From: Lytechinus pictus
Lineage: Eukaryota; Echinodermata; Echinoidea; Temnopleuroida; Toxopneustidae
Direction of reading: 5' to 3'
DNA length: 64,000 nucleotides
NCBI RefSeq assembly: GCF_037042905.1
Contig: NW_026974141.1
Location: forward strand, 3,588,001 to 3,652,000
Below, piece by piece: positions 1 to 10,366 of this stretch; position 1 is the first letter of the stretch, and each line of letters starts with the position of its first letter. The notes beneath the pieces were generated by a model that did no database searches, had not been told where the DNA came from, and worked only from the letters and a program-made list of their open reading frames with translations. The position numbers and the translations under genes are program-made.

Positions 1-23
1 TGATCATGATATGACCATATGAT

Positions 24-2330
24 ATGACCATGGCTTCGTGTATTTTTAGTGATGCAAATATGGGTAGTTTTACTAGGAATGGTGAAAAACAAATTGCAGT
101 TACCCTACCACACCCACTATTTGAGAATCTTCAGAATCTAGCCATCCTTGCTTCAACCCAGAAAGGGGGCATCAACCCACAACATGTGTCTGTTCTAACA
201 CAAGGGGTTAATAGCAAAGGGATTGCAAAGAATACCATCGAAACTTACAATAAACTTGTTAATGGGAGGCGAGGCAAACAGAAGAAATTAACCATCACTT
301 TCTTTGGAGCAACTAGCAAGTTACTAGTAAGAGGAAAGCAGACACAGCTGATTCCAGAGCTGTTATCAAAAATTATTAGCATGGATGCTTCTGACCTTCA
401 AGTGGACATGACTGATGTGAAATCAACTCTAGAAGAGATTAAAAGGAGACTAGACCTGCTCTCCAAGATGACTCCCATGAAGCGCAATGGGTGCGATTGC
501 AAAAGAAAAGGAAAGGCTACATGTACATGTCCAGTTTGCGATACTCATGCCTGTACAGAGACTATTCTTTGTGCCACCTGCAACAGATGGCTACATTTCG
601 AATGCACACTCTTGTCTCGACAAGACTTGACCCACCTTCTAGGTATGGATGATATTGATTACATCTGTGCAGATTGTAGATTCCAGGAAGATATACCTAT
701 GAAGCTGTCTACACCATCTACACCATCTCATGAAAGTCAGGTTTCTCAAGAAGCAAACTGTGCTATTTGCAATACACCAAACTCTGAAAACTCTGTTGAA
801 TGTCAAGATTGCTGCAAGTGGTTTCACCTACATTGCCTCCCTACCAGAGCTGTTAATGACAACTCGATCATCTGCACCTCCTGTAGTATTGTGAATCCTC
901 CAACCTTGAGCATGGAGACTCCAGAGGTTTTGGAAGAAGAATCTTCTGGTACTCCTGACTCAGTTCCTACTGCTGACCAGTCCCCCTCCATCATTTCTCC
1001 AGTAGAGCAGTTAGAGCCAGAAGGGGAAAAATTACTCAAGAAGAGTAATAATGCCAATCAAAGTCAAGACTCTTTGGATTCTACAGGTCCCTGCACTCTT
1101 TGTTTCAAAATGAAGAAAGAAAAGGATCGATTGAGAGAAGACCTCAAAGTTCAGAGATCACTTACCAGCCTGACCATTAGCGAAAATGAGAGTCTTCACA
1201 GGCAGATGGGGGAGTCCACCAGAGAAATCAGGCAGTTACAAGACCTGCGTTTTAATGATCAGAATCTACTTAAACAGAAAGATCACTACATTCATAAATT
1301 AGAGAAGGCTGTAAAGGATCGGGATGATTCAGTGTATGACTTACAACTTCAACTTGACTTCATGTATGCACAGTGCCTACAACAAGGAGTTGATCTTATG
1401 ATGAATGGGAATCCTCCCTTGCAACATACTTCAAAGTCAACTTCTAGAGTCGTAAATGAGCCTAAAGGTCAGATGAAAAGGAACACATCTAATACAAGAG
1501 ATAGAATACCCACCAGGAACTCATTTTCTCCTTTGATTGATGAATGCTTCTTACCTGACTATACCAGCTCAGGCAAGGCTCCTAACTATGATACTAGTAT
1601 TCAGGCTCAACCACCCTTCAGTGTGAAAAAGAAACACCCAGAATTTATCAGAAGGAAACCAAACCATCCATATGTCAGCAAAGGAATGAATAATAATAAT
1701 AGGAAGAGTCAAAACTCCAAGTTTCACTCAAATGAAAGAAGGCAAAGTGCTGTCAACTATAATGATCAATGGCCAGCCCGAACAAGCTATGTAACATCAA
1801 AAACTGAACGGGATACAGCAAGTGAGATAAATGACAAGCAGGCACAGTTTGTATCTTATGCAGACAAGGTTAAAGATGGTCAAGAGCAAAGTTACTTTTG
1901 TCATAATACTAATGATTCAGATCTACCTCAGAGAAGAAGAAATAGCAACAGCCAATACCACACCTCTAGGCCCCTCAGCTCAATATCTCATCAAGAATGC
2001 CTTGAATTCCAACAGCCCAGGAAACAACAGGATAACAGCACCACGAAAGATAGATCATCGGTCCCCCAAGTACCGAATCAGGGGGCCTCCAAGCTAACAC
2101 CTTCATCAAAGCAACAGGATTTTCGGCAGGGCCGAGCCTCAACCGCCGACCACAAAACTCTAATGGAGGACACTTATCAGGCAGTGATGTATACAATCAA
2201 TCTTCTGGCACTACCCCTATCCACTACGGACCCTGTCATTCGCCAAGTACTGAGAGCCCAACACCATCAAATACTGCACTTAACCTCCACAAGCCTCCAC
2301 TTACTAGAAAACAACAAGGAAAACAACTAA
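24..2330 (+). CDS. LINE ORF1 protein with two PHD-like zinc fingers and a coiled coil
   Basis: A 768-residue intact frame. Residues about 157-219 hold a Cys-rich module (CTCPVCD, then CATCNRWLHFEC, closing with CADC), and residues about 246-288 hold a second (CAICNTP, CQDCCKWFHLHC, CTSC). Both fit the Cys4-His-Cys3 spacing of PHD fingers. Residues about 357-450 are rich in K, E, L and Q with heptad-like spacing, consistent with a coiled coil for self-association. The C-terminal half is basic, low complexity and rich in Ser, Asn and Gln. ORF1 proteins of this type are RNA-binding, nucleoprotein-forming partners of ORF2. The stop is two bases before the ORF2 ATG, suggesting coupled re-initiation. 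The start at 24 is the first ATG but the true 5' end may lie outside the window. Confidence 0.85.
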   Translation: MTMASCIFSDANMGSFTRNGEKQIAVTLPHPLFENLQNLAILASTQKGGINPQHVSVLTQGVNSKGIAKNTIETYNKLVNGRRGKQKKLTITFFGATSKLLVRGKQTQLIPELLSKIISMDASDLQVDMTDVKSTLEEIKRRLDLLSKMTPMKRNGCDCKRKGKATCTCPVCDTHACTETILCATCNRWLHFECTLLSRQDLTHLLGMDDIDYICADCRFQEDIPMKLSTPSTPSHESQVSQEANCAICNTPNSENSVECQDCCKWFHLHCLPTRAVNDNSIICTSCSIVNPPTLSMETPEVLEEESSGTPDSVPTADQSPSIISPVEQLEPEGEKLLKKSNNANQSQDSLDSTGPCTLCFKMKKEKDRLREDLKVQRSLTSLTISENESLHRQMGESTREIRQLQDLRFNDQNLLKQKDHYIHKLEKAVKDRDDSVYDLQLQLDFMYAQCLQQGVDLMMNGNPPLQHTSKSTSRVVNEPKGQMKRNTSNTRDRIPTRNSFSPLIDECFLPDYTSSGKAPNYDTSIQAQPPFSVKKKHPEFIRRKPNHPYVSKGMNNNNRKSQNSKFHSNERRQSAVNYNDQWPARTSYVTSKTERDTASEINDKQAQFVSYADKVKDGQEQSYFCHNTNDSDLPQRRRNSNSQYHTSRPLSSISHQECLEFQQPRKQQDNSTTKDRSSVPQVPNQGASKLTPSSKQQDFRQGRASTADHKTLMEDTYQAVMYTINLLALPLSTTDPVIRQVLRAQHHQILHLTSTSLHLLENNKENN

Positions 2331-2332
2331 GA

Positions 2333-5300
2333 ATGGGAACCTTCAACTGCAGGGGGGCACAATCTAACAATGCTTTCATATCACGTCTTTTAGAAGAATT
2401 GGATATCCTATTAATTCAAGAACACTGGCTTTACCATTGGGACCTTAATGAGCTTACTAATATCAATGATAACTTCCAAGTCTTTAGTATATCACAGCAA
2501 AATAACTCATCATTACCACTACCAAGAAGGAGAGCAAAGGGAGGAGTAGCTACATTCATCAGAACATCAAGCTCTTGGAAAGCAACAAAGATAGAATCTC
2601 AATCGCAAAGATTAGTCATTACAGATCTACGTTATGAGCCTTCAAACTCGCATTTAATTATCTGCAATGGATACTTTCCGTGTGATGTTGATGCCAATAG
2701 TATTTCTGAGTATCATCATATGCTCTCTACCATATCCCACATCGAAGCAACCCATAAAGAGGCCCTGATTATACTTGGTGGAGATCTGAATGCTGATCTG
2801 ACAAATGCATCGTGTAAGAAACCTACAAAGCGTATTCTAAAGGAATTTCTGATTAGTGAGAACATGATTAACTTATCATCTCTCCAAAATAAAAAGGAGC
2901 TATACACCTTCCAATCAGATGATGGTTTACGACAATCATACATTGATGACTTCATAATTCCTGCAAAACTCGAAAACTGCTTCTCTGACCTTCTTATTCA
3001 GCATGACGATCCTTTAAACACCTCTGACCACACACCGGTTAAAGTGACATTTTCACTACCACTTTTAGCCAATTATCAAGTAGATCATGATATACCTGAT
3101 CGCAAAGCTAAAGGATCTGGAAAGTCTATACTTCGTCCTAAGATATCTTGGCATCAGTGCAGTGCTGACCAGCTACACCTTCTCTATACTCTTCCTATGG
3201 AACAAATATCAAAGAACCTTTTCTATAATCTTCCTGCAATGTGCTTGGATCCGACTCAAATCGACCTGCTGCTTGATCAACTTAGCGAAGAAATGTTGAA
3301 GGTATCACTAACTCTACCACACTCGAAGGGCCGTCAGAAAAGAAAAAGGAAAGGGAAAAGAGAGTGGACCAAAAAGGTAGAGGCATGTTATAAACAATCT
3401 CAATATTACTGGCGTCTCTGGAGGGCCAGCGGAAAACCAAAAGGCAAGGACCCTCTCTGGATCAAGCATGTATATACAAAACGTCTATTTAGAAGTAGCA
3501 TCAGGCAAGCACGGCGGATGTATCACAATAATCTCCTTTCAGAAATTGAGGATGCTAAAGGTAGCAATGATAAACTCTTCTATAGGCTTGTCAAAAGCAC
3601 TAAAGGATCTCGGTCCACTGATACACTGTCTTATAGGGGTACAACATATGAAGGAGAGGCAGTTTTAGATGGCTTCAACTCACATTTCTCAGATCTTGCT
3701 AAACCGGATTACATGAATGCCTCTTCTCCGCCTGAATTGGATGAAGCTATTCCCACTCGCCCGTTCCAGGAAAATTTGAATCAACCACTTCAACCCTCTA
3801 CTTCAAAAGATCTAGATGAAGCTATTAATTCTCTCAAGAAACAAAAAGCTGCAGGACCTGATAATATATCTCCTGAGCATCTTATATATCTTGGCCCAAT
3901 AGCTCGGAAATTACTTCTCGCCCTCATCAATCGATGTATATCCCTAAAGTATATTCCTGAACCTTTGAAGTCCGGCCTTATAGTCCCAGTTCACAAAGGA
4001 AAGGGAAAAGATGTAAAAGATCCTTCTAACTACCGAGGCATAACAGTTTCTTCAACAATTGGTAAAGTTTTGGAAATGCTCATCAAATCTCAACTAGAAA
4101 TTCCACTCGCAATAAATGATGTCCCAGACCAGTTACAATTTGGATTCCAGAAAGGCAAATCTTGCCTCCTTACTGCATCTTCACTGGAATTAATAATCCA
4201 ACTGAACTCTGCCAAGAAATGTACAACATACCTTGCTCTTCTCGACGCACAGAAAGCATTTGACATCGTTTGGCATAAAGGCCTATTTTCTAAGCTTCAA
4301 AACCTAGGCCTCCATGAATCCCTGTTATCTACACTGGAAGAGTTCTACAACGGTAGTACCAGTAGAGTCATGTGGGAAGGAAAAGTCAGCTCTCCTTTTC
4401 AAATCCTTCAAGGTGTAAAACAGGGGAGTGTGCTCTCTCCCACCTTATATACAGTCTTCATCGATGGCCTGATCAAATCACTAAGGAACGCTTGTCTTGG
4501 ATGCTCTATTAATGGTAACCCAGAGAGCTCCCGCCCGCACAGCGGGCGGGAGCCCAGAAGCTTACCGTGTATTTTACCATTGTCACCGGACTAGGGTGAT
4601 TTATGGTCAAAATATTTCTCCAAATGAATTGTGAAAACAGAAAGTATACAATTACCACGATTATATGGATGAAGGTCTAACGAGTGGCAGATTCCTGACA
4701 TCTGGGCACAGTCTGGAAGCTCAAAAAAACGAAAAGTTATCTCCTTCTACCCAGTCTCGATCGGCCATTTTGTTACGATTTTTAACAAAAATGGCCGATC
4801 GAGACGGGGTAGAAGGAGAGAACTTTTTGTTTTTTTGAGGTTCCAGACTTAGCTCAGATGTCAGGAATCTGCCACTCGTTAGACCTTCATCCATATAATC
4901 GTGGTAATTGTATACTTTCTGTTTTCACAATTTATTTGGAGAAATATTTTGACCATAAATCACCCTAGTCCGGTGACAATGGTAAAATACACGGTAAGCT
5001 TCTGGGCTCCCGCCCGCTACGCGGGCGGGAGCTCTATGGGTTATATTAATGGTTGCTACATGGGAGTGATAGTACTAGCAGATGACGTTGCTCTAATCAG
5101 TACATGCCCCCGAGAACTCCAATCAATGCTGGATCTCACCTTCTCTTATTCCTGTGATTGGAGATATAAAATTAATCCACAAAAAAGTGCCGTAGTAGTA
5201 ATAAACAAAAAAGCATCAACCAGTGTAAGTTCAGTCGAGTGGAAAATGGGAGGAATGACAATCAAGGAAAGCAGAGAGCACCCACACCTTGGCATAGTAA

Positions 5301-6334
5301 AAAGCAATTGTAATATTGACCATACCAATAACATCATTTCAAAGGGATATAACACCTTCTTCTCTCTCACTGGAACTAAGCAAGGAACTCTACGCCTGCT
5401 GCCACCAATATGTACTCATCTCTGGAAAATGTTCTGCATACCAAGAATGCTATATGGGATTCAGATTATTCAACTTACCAACTACATGCTGTCCCGTTTG
5501 AACAAGGCCCAAACATTTCTTTTTAAAAGAGTGCTTGGTTTGCCAAGGAGTGCGGCGGACGAAATTGTTTATTTATTGCTCGATATCCTCCCAATGGATA
5601 AGCGAATCGACTATGAAATTCTTCTCTTACTTGGGCAATATGCAAGCCTTTCAGACGAACGCACTGAGAGAAGAATCCTGTTGAATGGTATAGCATACAA
5701 TACACCTTTGGTAAGACGCTGGATAAAAATCCTCAATAGTTATGAGCTTCCAAGTCTCCCTAACATCCTTAGAGATCGCATTCCATATAAAGTATGGAAG
5801 AAGCTAGCACTGGGAAAAATTTATAAACAACACTATGCTGCCCTTGAAATTGCAATTGCTAAAAAATCTTCTCTAAGTCTATGGTCGGGCATGACCCAAC
5901 GTGATAAAAAGAATTATTACCCAAAGCAAGTCTCCAGCCCTCTCCTGAGGGAAGCTATGTCCATCAGAGCTCAATTATCCTGCAGTACATACCCAACGAA
6001 TAGAAGGTTATTCTCTCTGAATCAAAGTACCACAAAGTCCTGCAAGTTCTGCCACTCCGAACTGGAAAGTGTTGTACATTTTGTTGGAGAATGCCCAGCG
6101 TTTAGCTCACACAGGAAAACCCTTCTAAACTTAATAAAAGAAGACGAGGAACTGCAGTATTTTTCTGTGCATTTCAAAGATCAAGAACCTCAACAATTTA
6201 CCGCTTCCGTCCTGTTTCTTCCTGACGTTGAATTAGCAGATTCCTCCAGAAACGACCTCAACCTACTTGTCTTAAATTTCTTGCATAAGATTCACCTCTC
6301 TCGATCTACCTTACTCTCACGTCAAAATATGTAA
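2333..6334 (+). pseudogene. LINE ORF2 endonuclease-reverse transcriptase, split by a foldback element
   Basis: The N-terminal endonuclease shows the APE-type motifs in order: TFNCRG, LIQEHW, GGDLNADL and SDHTPV (residue about 231). The RT follows: AAGPDNISPEH, NYRGITVSS, FGFQKGKSC, LLDAQKAFD (first catalytic Asp) and GVKQGSVLSP. Coding stops making sense at 4516 and resumes at 5044 with the VLADDVAL box that carries the catalytic Asp pair. The C-terminus has a CCHC knuckle (CKFCHSELESVVHFVGEC, nt about 6041-6094). The insert plus one 9-bp duplication is 537 bp, a multiple of three, so the flanking halves are in the same frame and I see no other lesion. As it stands the RT active site is separated, so the copy should be dead. 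Confidence 0.88.
4516..5043. mobile_element. 528-bp foldback MITE, Mutator-like (9-bp TSD), inside the LINE RT
   Basis: The element is almost one long palindrome: each arm is about 260 bp and the centre lies near 4780-4790. Termini are TAACCCA(G/T)AGAGCTCCC. Just inside each end sits a small GC-rich hairpin (GCTCCCGCCCGC, 3-nt loop, then its complement). The flanks carry an exact 9-bp direct repeat, TATTAATGG, at 4507-4515 and 5044-5052. A 9-bp duplication with long inverted ends is typical of Mutator-like (MULE) elements; that assignment is inference because there is no transposase. The left arm contains stop codons in the LINE frame. Confidence 0.9.
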
Positions 6335-6418
6335 CGCTAATGTTTTTTAATATAATGCAGTATTAAACTGCGGATCTCCGATACAGCGGAGGAAGGATAC
6401 AGAAGAAGAAGAAGAAGG

Positions 6419-6529
6419 TGGATTCGATTTCCCTTAAGTCCCCACGTCACGTGCGTGATATCTTCATCATCATCACGATCATGGTCTGATCTTTGGTACT
6501 GTTAGAGCTCATAAAAACACCATTTCATC
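6419..6529 (+). promoter_or_regulatory. Candidate 5' UTR / proximal promoter of the SWIM gene
   Basis: This short unique stretch lies between the LINE tail and the ATG of exon 1. It contains a CACGTG E-box at 6448-6453 overlapping an ACGTCA CRE-like site at 6444-6449, in a GC-richer patch than its surroundings. No TATA box is evident. Assignment as promoter or 5' UTR is inferred only from position; the LINE insertion would have displaced anything further upstream. Confidence 0.3.
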
Positions 6530-6601
6530 ATGGACAGTAATGACCGTACAAGTCGAGATGAAACTGTCAATCCTCATGATGTCATTCCCATTCAACTTAA
6601 G
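6530..6601 (+). CDS. SWIM zinc-finger protein gene, exon 1 (24 codons)
   Basis: The ATG at 6530 opens 24 codons (MDSNDRTSRDETVNPHD...) ending in AAG directly before a GTAAAT donor at 6602. The exon ends in phase 0 and the next recognised acceptor (10116/10117) is also phase 0, which supports joining them. It has no recognisable domain. A short leader exon is plausible, but further exons inside the 3.5-kb intron 1 cannot be excluded, and a transcript would be needed to confirm this exon. Confidence 0.5.
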
Positions 6602-7101
6602 GTAAATTTGTTTTCTTTAAGACTTTATAATATCTGCTCAGCAGATGTTTTGTGTGCAGTTTTGCATTGCCATTGCATTGGGCTTTCTCAAACATGCATG
6701 TAAAACTCAAAGTTTCTGCCTTTTTAAATTAATTCTGGAGTACGGTAGTGGGGGAAGGGTATTTTGAAAGCAATTCTGACACTTGATGTTATGTTATACC
6801 GAGGTTTTTACCTGACTGCTAAGAAAGCAAGAATGCCTGTGACTATGCACATGCATGCATGGTCATGGAAGTGCACTGCCAATATGCCATGCCCATGGCA
6901 TGCCGGCCATGCTAAGCTGCGCTGCGGTGGTACGTTGGTGCAACGTAAGACGCGCGCTGATGAAGCATTTGGCCGACCCCAGCCGGCCAGCATACACACT
7001 CCGTCTCCGTCGACTGGCTTTGATTTGTGCAACTACAAGACTCGATACTTTTTTTTATTTCGTCAACAAAGACAACGATAATAATGATTATTTTTATTTA
7101 C

Positions 7102-7464
7102 CTTATCACGATCTGTCCTCTCTCTTCTTTTGTCGCTGACATTAGAATTTCTTCGATTGGGGGGTTTCCGGTGAACAAATATCGTCGGGATAGCGTCAGA
7201 TTTCAGCATTTTTTTTCGGGGAGTGTACCCCATTATCTTTGCACGGACATCTTCTCGGAAACAATCCAGCTCGAAGTGGTCCTCGCAAACGACTCTACTC
7301 GCGTTATATTTATATGTTTTTATGTCAAACTTGTCAGTCCCAATATTGTGAAGCCACTGGGCACATCTCTCTCGATCTCGGATCGGATTTGGTATAGAAA
7401 ACGCACTTTTATGGTTATTTTCTCCCGGCCGAACCGAGCAGCCGTATGCCTGACACATAGGCAT
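7102..7464 (-). CDS. THAP-domain protein, first exon, nested in intron 1 on the opposite strand
   Basis: The frame begins MPMCQAYGCSVRPGENN and carries a full THAP C2CH module: Cys pair CQAYGC at the N-terminus, an internal tryptophan (RCAQWLHNIG), the second pair in VVCEDHF, and the closing AIPTIF that matches the conserved AVPTIF box. THAP is a roughly 90-residue zinc-dependent DNA-binding domain shared by P-element transposases and many animal regulators. After the domain the frame is basic and reaches AAG|GTAAAT, a good donor (minus strand, at 7102/7101), so this is probably exon 1 of a longer gene running toward lower coordinates. No downstream exon was recognised. It could be a host gene, a P-like transposon remnant or a domesticated copy. 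Confidence 0.8.
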
Positions 7465-8592
7465 ATTGCAGCTTAGACCAAAAGCTTCGGTCTCTGTTAT
7501 GTTGGTTGTTCAGCTGAACTCCGTTGGCTCCACTCACCAAATACAGAGACCGAAGTTCTAGCGCGATCTGTACAGGGGACAATGGCCATATGTTTATGTG
7601 TATTAAGTTCGGATAAAACAGGGCAGTGAAGTTGCGCGACAGCCGAGATAAGTCACTGTTTTTGTTTCTTTTAACTTGATTTTCCCCGTTTTTTGGCAAT
7701 TAATGCCAAGAGTGAATGTTAATTTGCATTTCGGTCGCGTTAATTTTCAAATGTTTGATTCATTAAAAAGACAAAAATTGAAGAGCCCCGACGGGGGGAT
7801 TTTGCATTGTAAGTCCCCTAATGGTGGCTGCACGATAGCGAGCCGTCTGTGTATATATGAGGAAACAAAAAAAAAAATAAAAAATGTTAAAAAACTCCTC
7901 GAAACAGACGGCTGCCAGCTGTCTAATTGCAGCTGTGAGACGTCGCGCGCTGGATCATGATTGTTGCGAAACCAAAGTGGAGATGGTACGTCACAGTCAC
8001 GTGACCGATCTCGCTACATGTGCGCGAAATTTAATTCTTTTTGCCCCAAATAACCGTTACAAGAAATGCTCTTAAAAATCTCCAAAGTCGAGTAAGGAGA
8101 TAATACTTTTTGAAATGGCTCCTGTAATTATTTACTACGGGCTAAATATTTTTTGGAGCTGGCCTGGACCACCCCTTTAAGGCGATTATTCAAGTTATGC
8201 AACTTTGACTTCTGAAAGGTTGAGTTTATAGCCTTAATTATTATGATAACCAAATATTATTTCATTGATATATTGTACATATTAGTATACTCCCATTATT
8301 CATATACCGTAAAACAGGGCGAACAGGAACACCAAGGTGACCAGGGACAAAAGGATCCGCTTTTACGAGTTGGATCACTCTGTGGACCCTGTTCTGTGAT
8401 AGACCTTTCAACCTGTTTAGAAATGAACAAAAAAAGTTAAAGCAAAACATGGTCTAAGTAGTTTGAAACAATGTCTGTAAAATTTGTCCCTATTCACCCC
8501 GGCATTCGTGTTCCCTCTTTTCTTATTTTTATGCATCTCCCAGAGGCATTGTGTTTTAGGGTTGTCCGTCCATAGTCCATCTGAAAATCGCC
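7465..8592. other. Intron 1 sequence upstream of the THAP exon; no gene seen
   Basis: The only structure noted is a 13-bp inverted repeat, CTTCGGTCTCTGT at about 7485-7497 and its complement at about 7543-7555, close to the likely 5' side of the THAP gene. The rest is mixed AT-rich sequence with no coding signal I trust. CpG is commoner between about 6900 and 7650 than beyond, which could fit a THAP promoter. Confidence 0.4.
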
Positions 8593-9423
8593 TATGGAAA
8601 AGTAGTCGCATTTGCTCCCGAGCAGCGACCGAACGCGCGTACGTGTACAGAAGCTATGGCACTCTAGATACGAAATTATGTTGTAATGGGGCCGAAATGT
8701 GAATTGACTCAAAAGTAAAATTCCTACGAAGCTCGGTTGAGTGGAAATCTATTTTCTACACCTTTTTTTATGATAATACCAAATTTTAAAGAAATTAGAG
8801 ATTCAGGCTCCACGGAATTGCTGTTTATAAAACACATGTTTGAGCTTCTCCCACACCAGATTTGCGTATTATTACACGTAAATTTCCCTGTTTGCACACG
8901 CTGTGTCGAGGTGGGACGGTCTGTCAAAGACTGTATCTCATGAATCAAACATCGTACGAAAGCCGGTTTCCCGCCAATCTGTGCAGAATATATTTCTCTA
9001 CAATACATGTAAGAATGATGCTGATTGGTTAAAAATTGTCTACGGAAATAAAGAAAAACTAAGACCCCTTCATTTGTTCACCCAATCAGCCGTCAGTGCG
9101 ATATCTGCCCTCATTAGCATACCGGGTCATGACGTATCAAGACGTCTGAGTTTCATCATGGTGGATTTTACATGTAGCGCGAAAATCAGACAACATTTGA
9201 GGTTTACTTCGGGTATTTAGCTAAATTGGATTTTGATCTAGTGACATAAGACTGCAAAGAGTCTGAAACTTTCATTTATATGTATTGTCAAGAACAGAAC
9301 GAGGAGAATTGTGCTTTTTTCTACAATGTCGGCTCAGGATCGCCCATTCTCATAACTGTACAAAGAGAGGTTGGATAGCACCATTTGTGTCTACGGGGGG
9401 ATTCCAGCTTGACAGGACGTTCA
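8593..9423. repeat. Dispersed ~840-bp repeat, copy 1
   Basis: This stretch, from TATGGAAAAGTAGTCGC to GACAGGACGTTCA, recurs almost identically at 58866-59713 in the same orientation. Differences are a few substitutions and small indels, for example an extra segment in copy 2 near 59431-59475. The two flanks are unrelated, so the ends are sharp. No terminal inverted repeats, poly(A) or matching target duplication were found, and no coding frame is convincing. It is probably a non-autonomous mobile element or fragment of one; its class is unknown. Confidence 0.8.
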
Positions 9424-10116
9424 CATAACAATATGCAGAAACAACATAAACAACTTTTGTATTTACATGTAGATCTGCCCACTATAAAAAAAAAACGAAA
9501 GAAAATGCCATGAATATCAAGCCTACAGTGTTCTGTATGCATGTAGATTTTACGATAATTTACCCATTTTCCATAATGGACGCGTCCGTATCGTAGTTTC
9601 GTAAGCTGGCGTGCGCATTGGACCGGAGAGCTCATGAATAATTCATGAAGCGGGCGGCGTACGTCGGTGACCCGCGGAACCCGGTCATTTTGAGCAAATG
9701 CGAATTTCCACCCCAAACTTTTCCATATGAGTTACTTAAGAACAATGGAGCCAATTTTTACAAACCCTTCCTCAAATATGTACTCTGTATCAGCATGTAA
9801 TGATGAGCTGATCAGATCGTGTGTTGAGGGGATAAAAGGTCACATGGCTGAGAAACTTGTGAAAGGCGCGACTTATATATATATATATGATAAGGAATTA
9901 TTATGCTTGTCATTAAGGGTTAAGCCTAAGGGGTTTAATTTCTAATGGACGTGGTTCGAAATCCAGCTGTGTGTGACTGTAACAAAAGGGAATTTTCTCC
10001 TTGAAATTTTGTGATATTTTGTTTTCTACTGAAATGTATGTGATAATCAAGAATTGAGGTTCACGAAGGTTATTGAAATGATTAATGGAATCTCGCTAAT
10101 AACATTTATCCTTCAG
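9424..10116. other. Remainder of intron 1; no feature recognised
   Basis: AT-rich sequence with a short TA run near 9880-9890 and a pyrimidine-rich tract ending in CTTCAG at the acceptor of exon 2. No repeat termini or coding exon were recognised here. Confidence 0.4.
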
Positions 10117-10330
10117 ACTGGAGAGAACATGTACACAGTAAGAAGTCAGAGTGAGGAGGGAACACATGCTGTGGACATGAAGGTGGGAGTTATTACTTGC
10201 TTTGTCGGAAGAACTGGCGGGGCCTGCAAACATCAGGAAGCTACAATCAAACATTTCAACGAGACATCTACTAATTTTCTTCCATCATCTTCAGAAGAAA
10301 GGGCTCTCATATTGAAGATTGATACTGGAA
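10117..10330 (+). CDS. SWIM zinc-finger protein gene, exon 2 (SWIM domain)
   Basis: The exon is flanked by a CTTCAG acceptor and a perfect GTAAGT donor. It reads TGENMYTVRSQSEEGTHAVD, then CFVGRTGGACKHQEA. The core C-F-V-G-x2-G-G-x-C-K-H-Q is that of SWIM-type zinc fingers (CxC...CxH), found in MULE-family transposases, plant FAR1-like factors and MEKK1. The first Cys of the usual CxC pair appears to be Ile here (GVITCF), so zinc binding may be altered. The downstream NFLPSSSEERALIL matches the pattern that follows the SWIM domain in invertebrate transposase-like proteins as I remember them. The exon ends in phase 1 (GGA A|). The product is likely a nuclear DNA- or protein-binding protein; a precise role is not known. 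Confidence 0.8.
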
Positions 10331-10366
10331 GTAAGTATGTTGGATATGATTTGTTCATTTATTGTC

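Larger units (their letters stand above)
1..6418 (+). mobile_element. Non-LTR retrotransposon (LINE), 5' end outside window, interrupted by a foldback insert
   Basis: Two ORFs lie two bases apart. ORF1 has PHD-like zinc fingers and a coiled coil; ORF2 has an apurinic-type endonuclease, a reverse transcriptase and a C-terminal CCHC knuckle. This is the layout of Jockey/CR1-superclass LINEs. The 3' end after the ORF2 stop at 6334 is short (about 80 bases) and finishes in a GAA-type microsatellite at about 6400-6418 rather than poly(A). The 5' UTR is cut by the window edge, so a target-site duplication cannot be checked. ORF2 is broken only by the 4516-5043 insertion. The clade within the superclass is not settled from sequence reading alone. 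Confidence 0.9.

Noticed and set aside
4901-5043. Start of an independent ORF at 4901 upstream of the RT C-terminal half
   Set aside because: These codons belong to the right arm of the foldback insert; true RT coding resumes at 5044.
7027-7476. 149-codon ORF on the plus strand opposite the THAP exon
   Set aside because: The minus-strand frame has a full THAP signature and a good donor; the plus frame has no domain and is its shadow.
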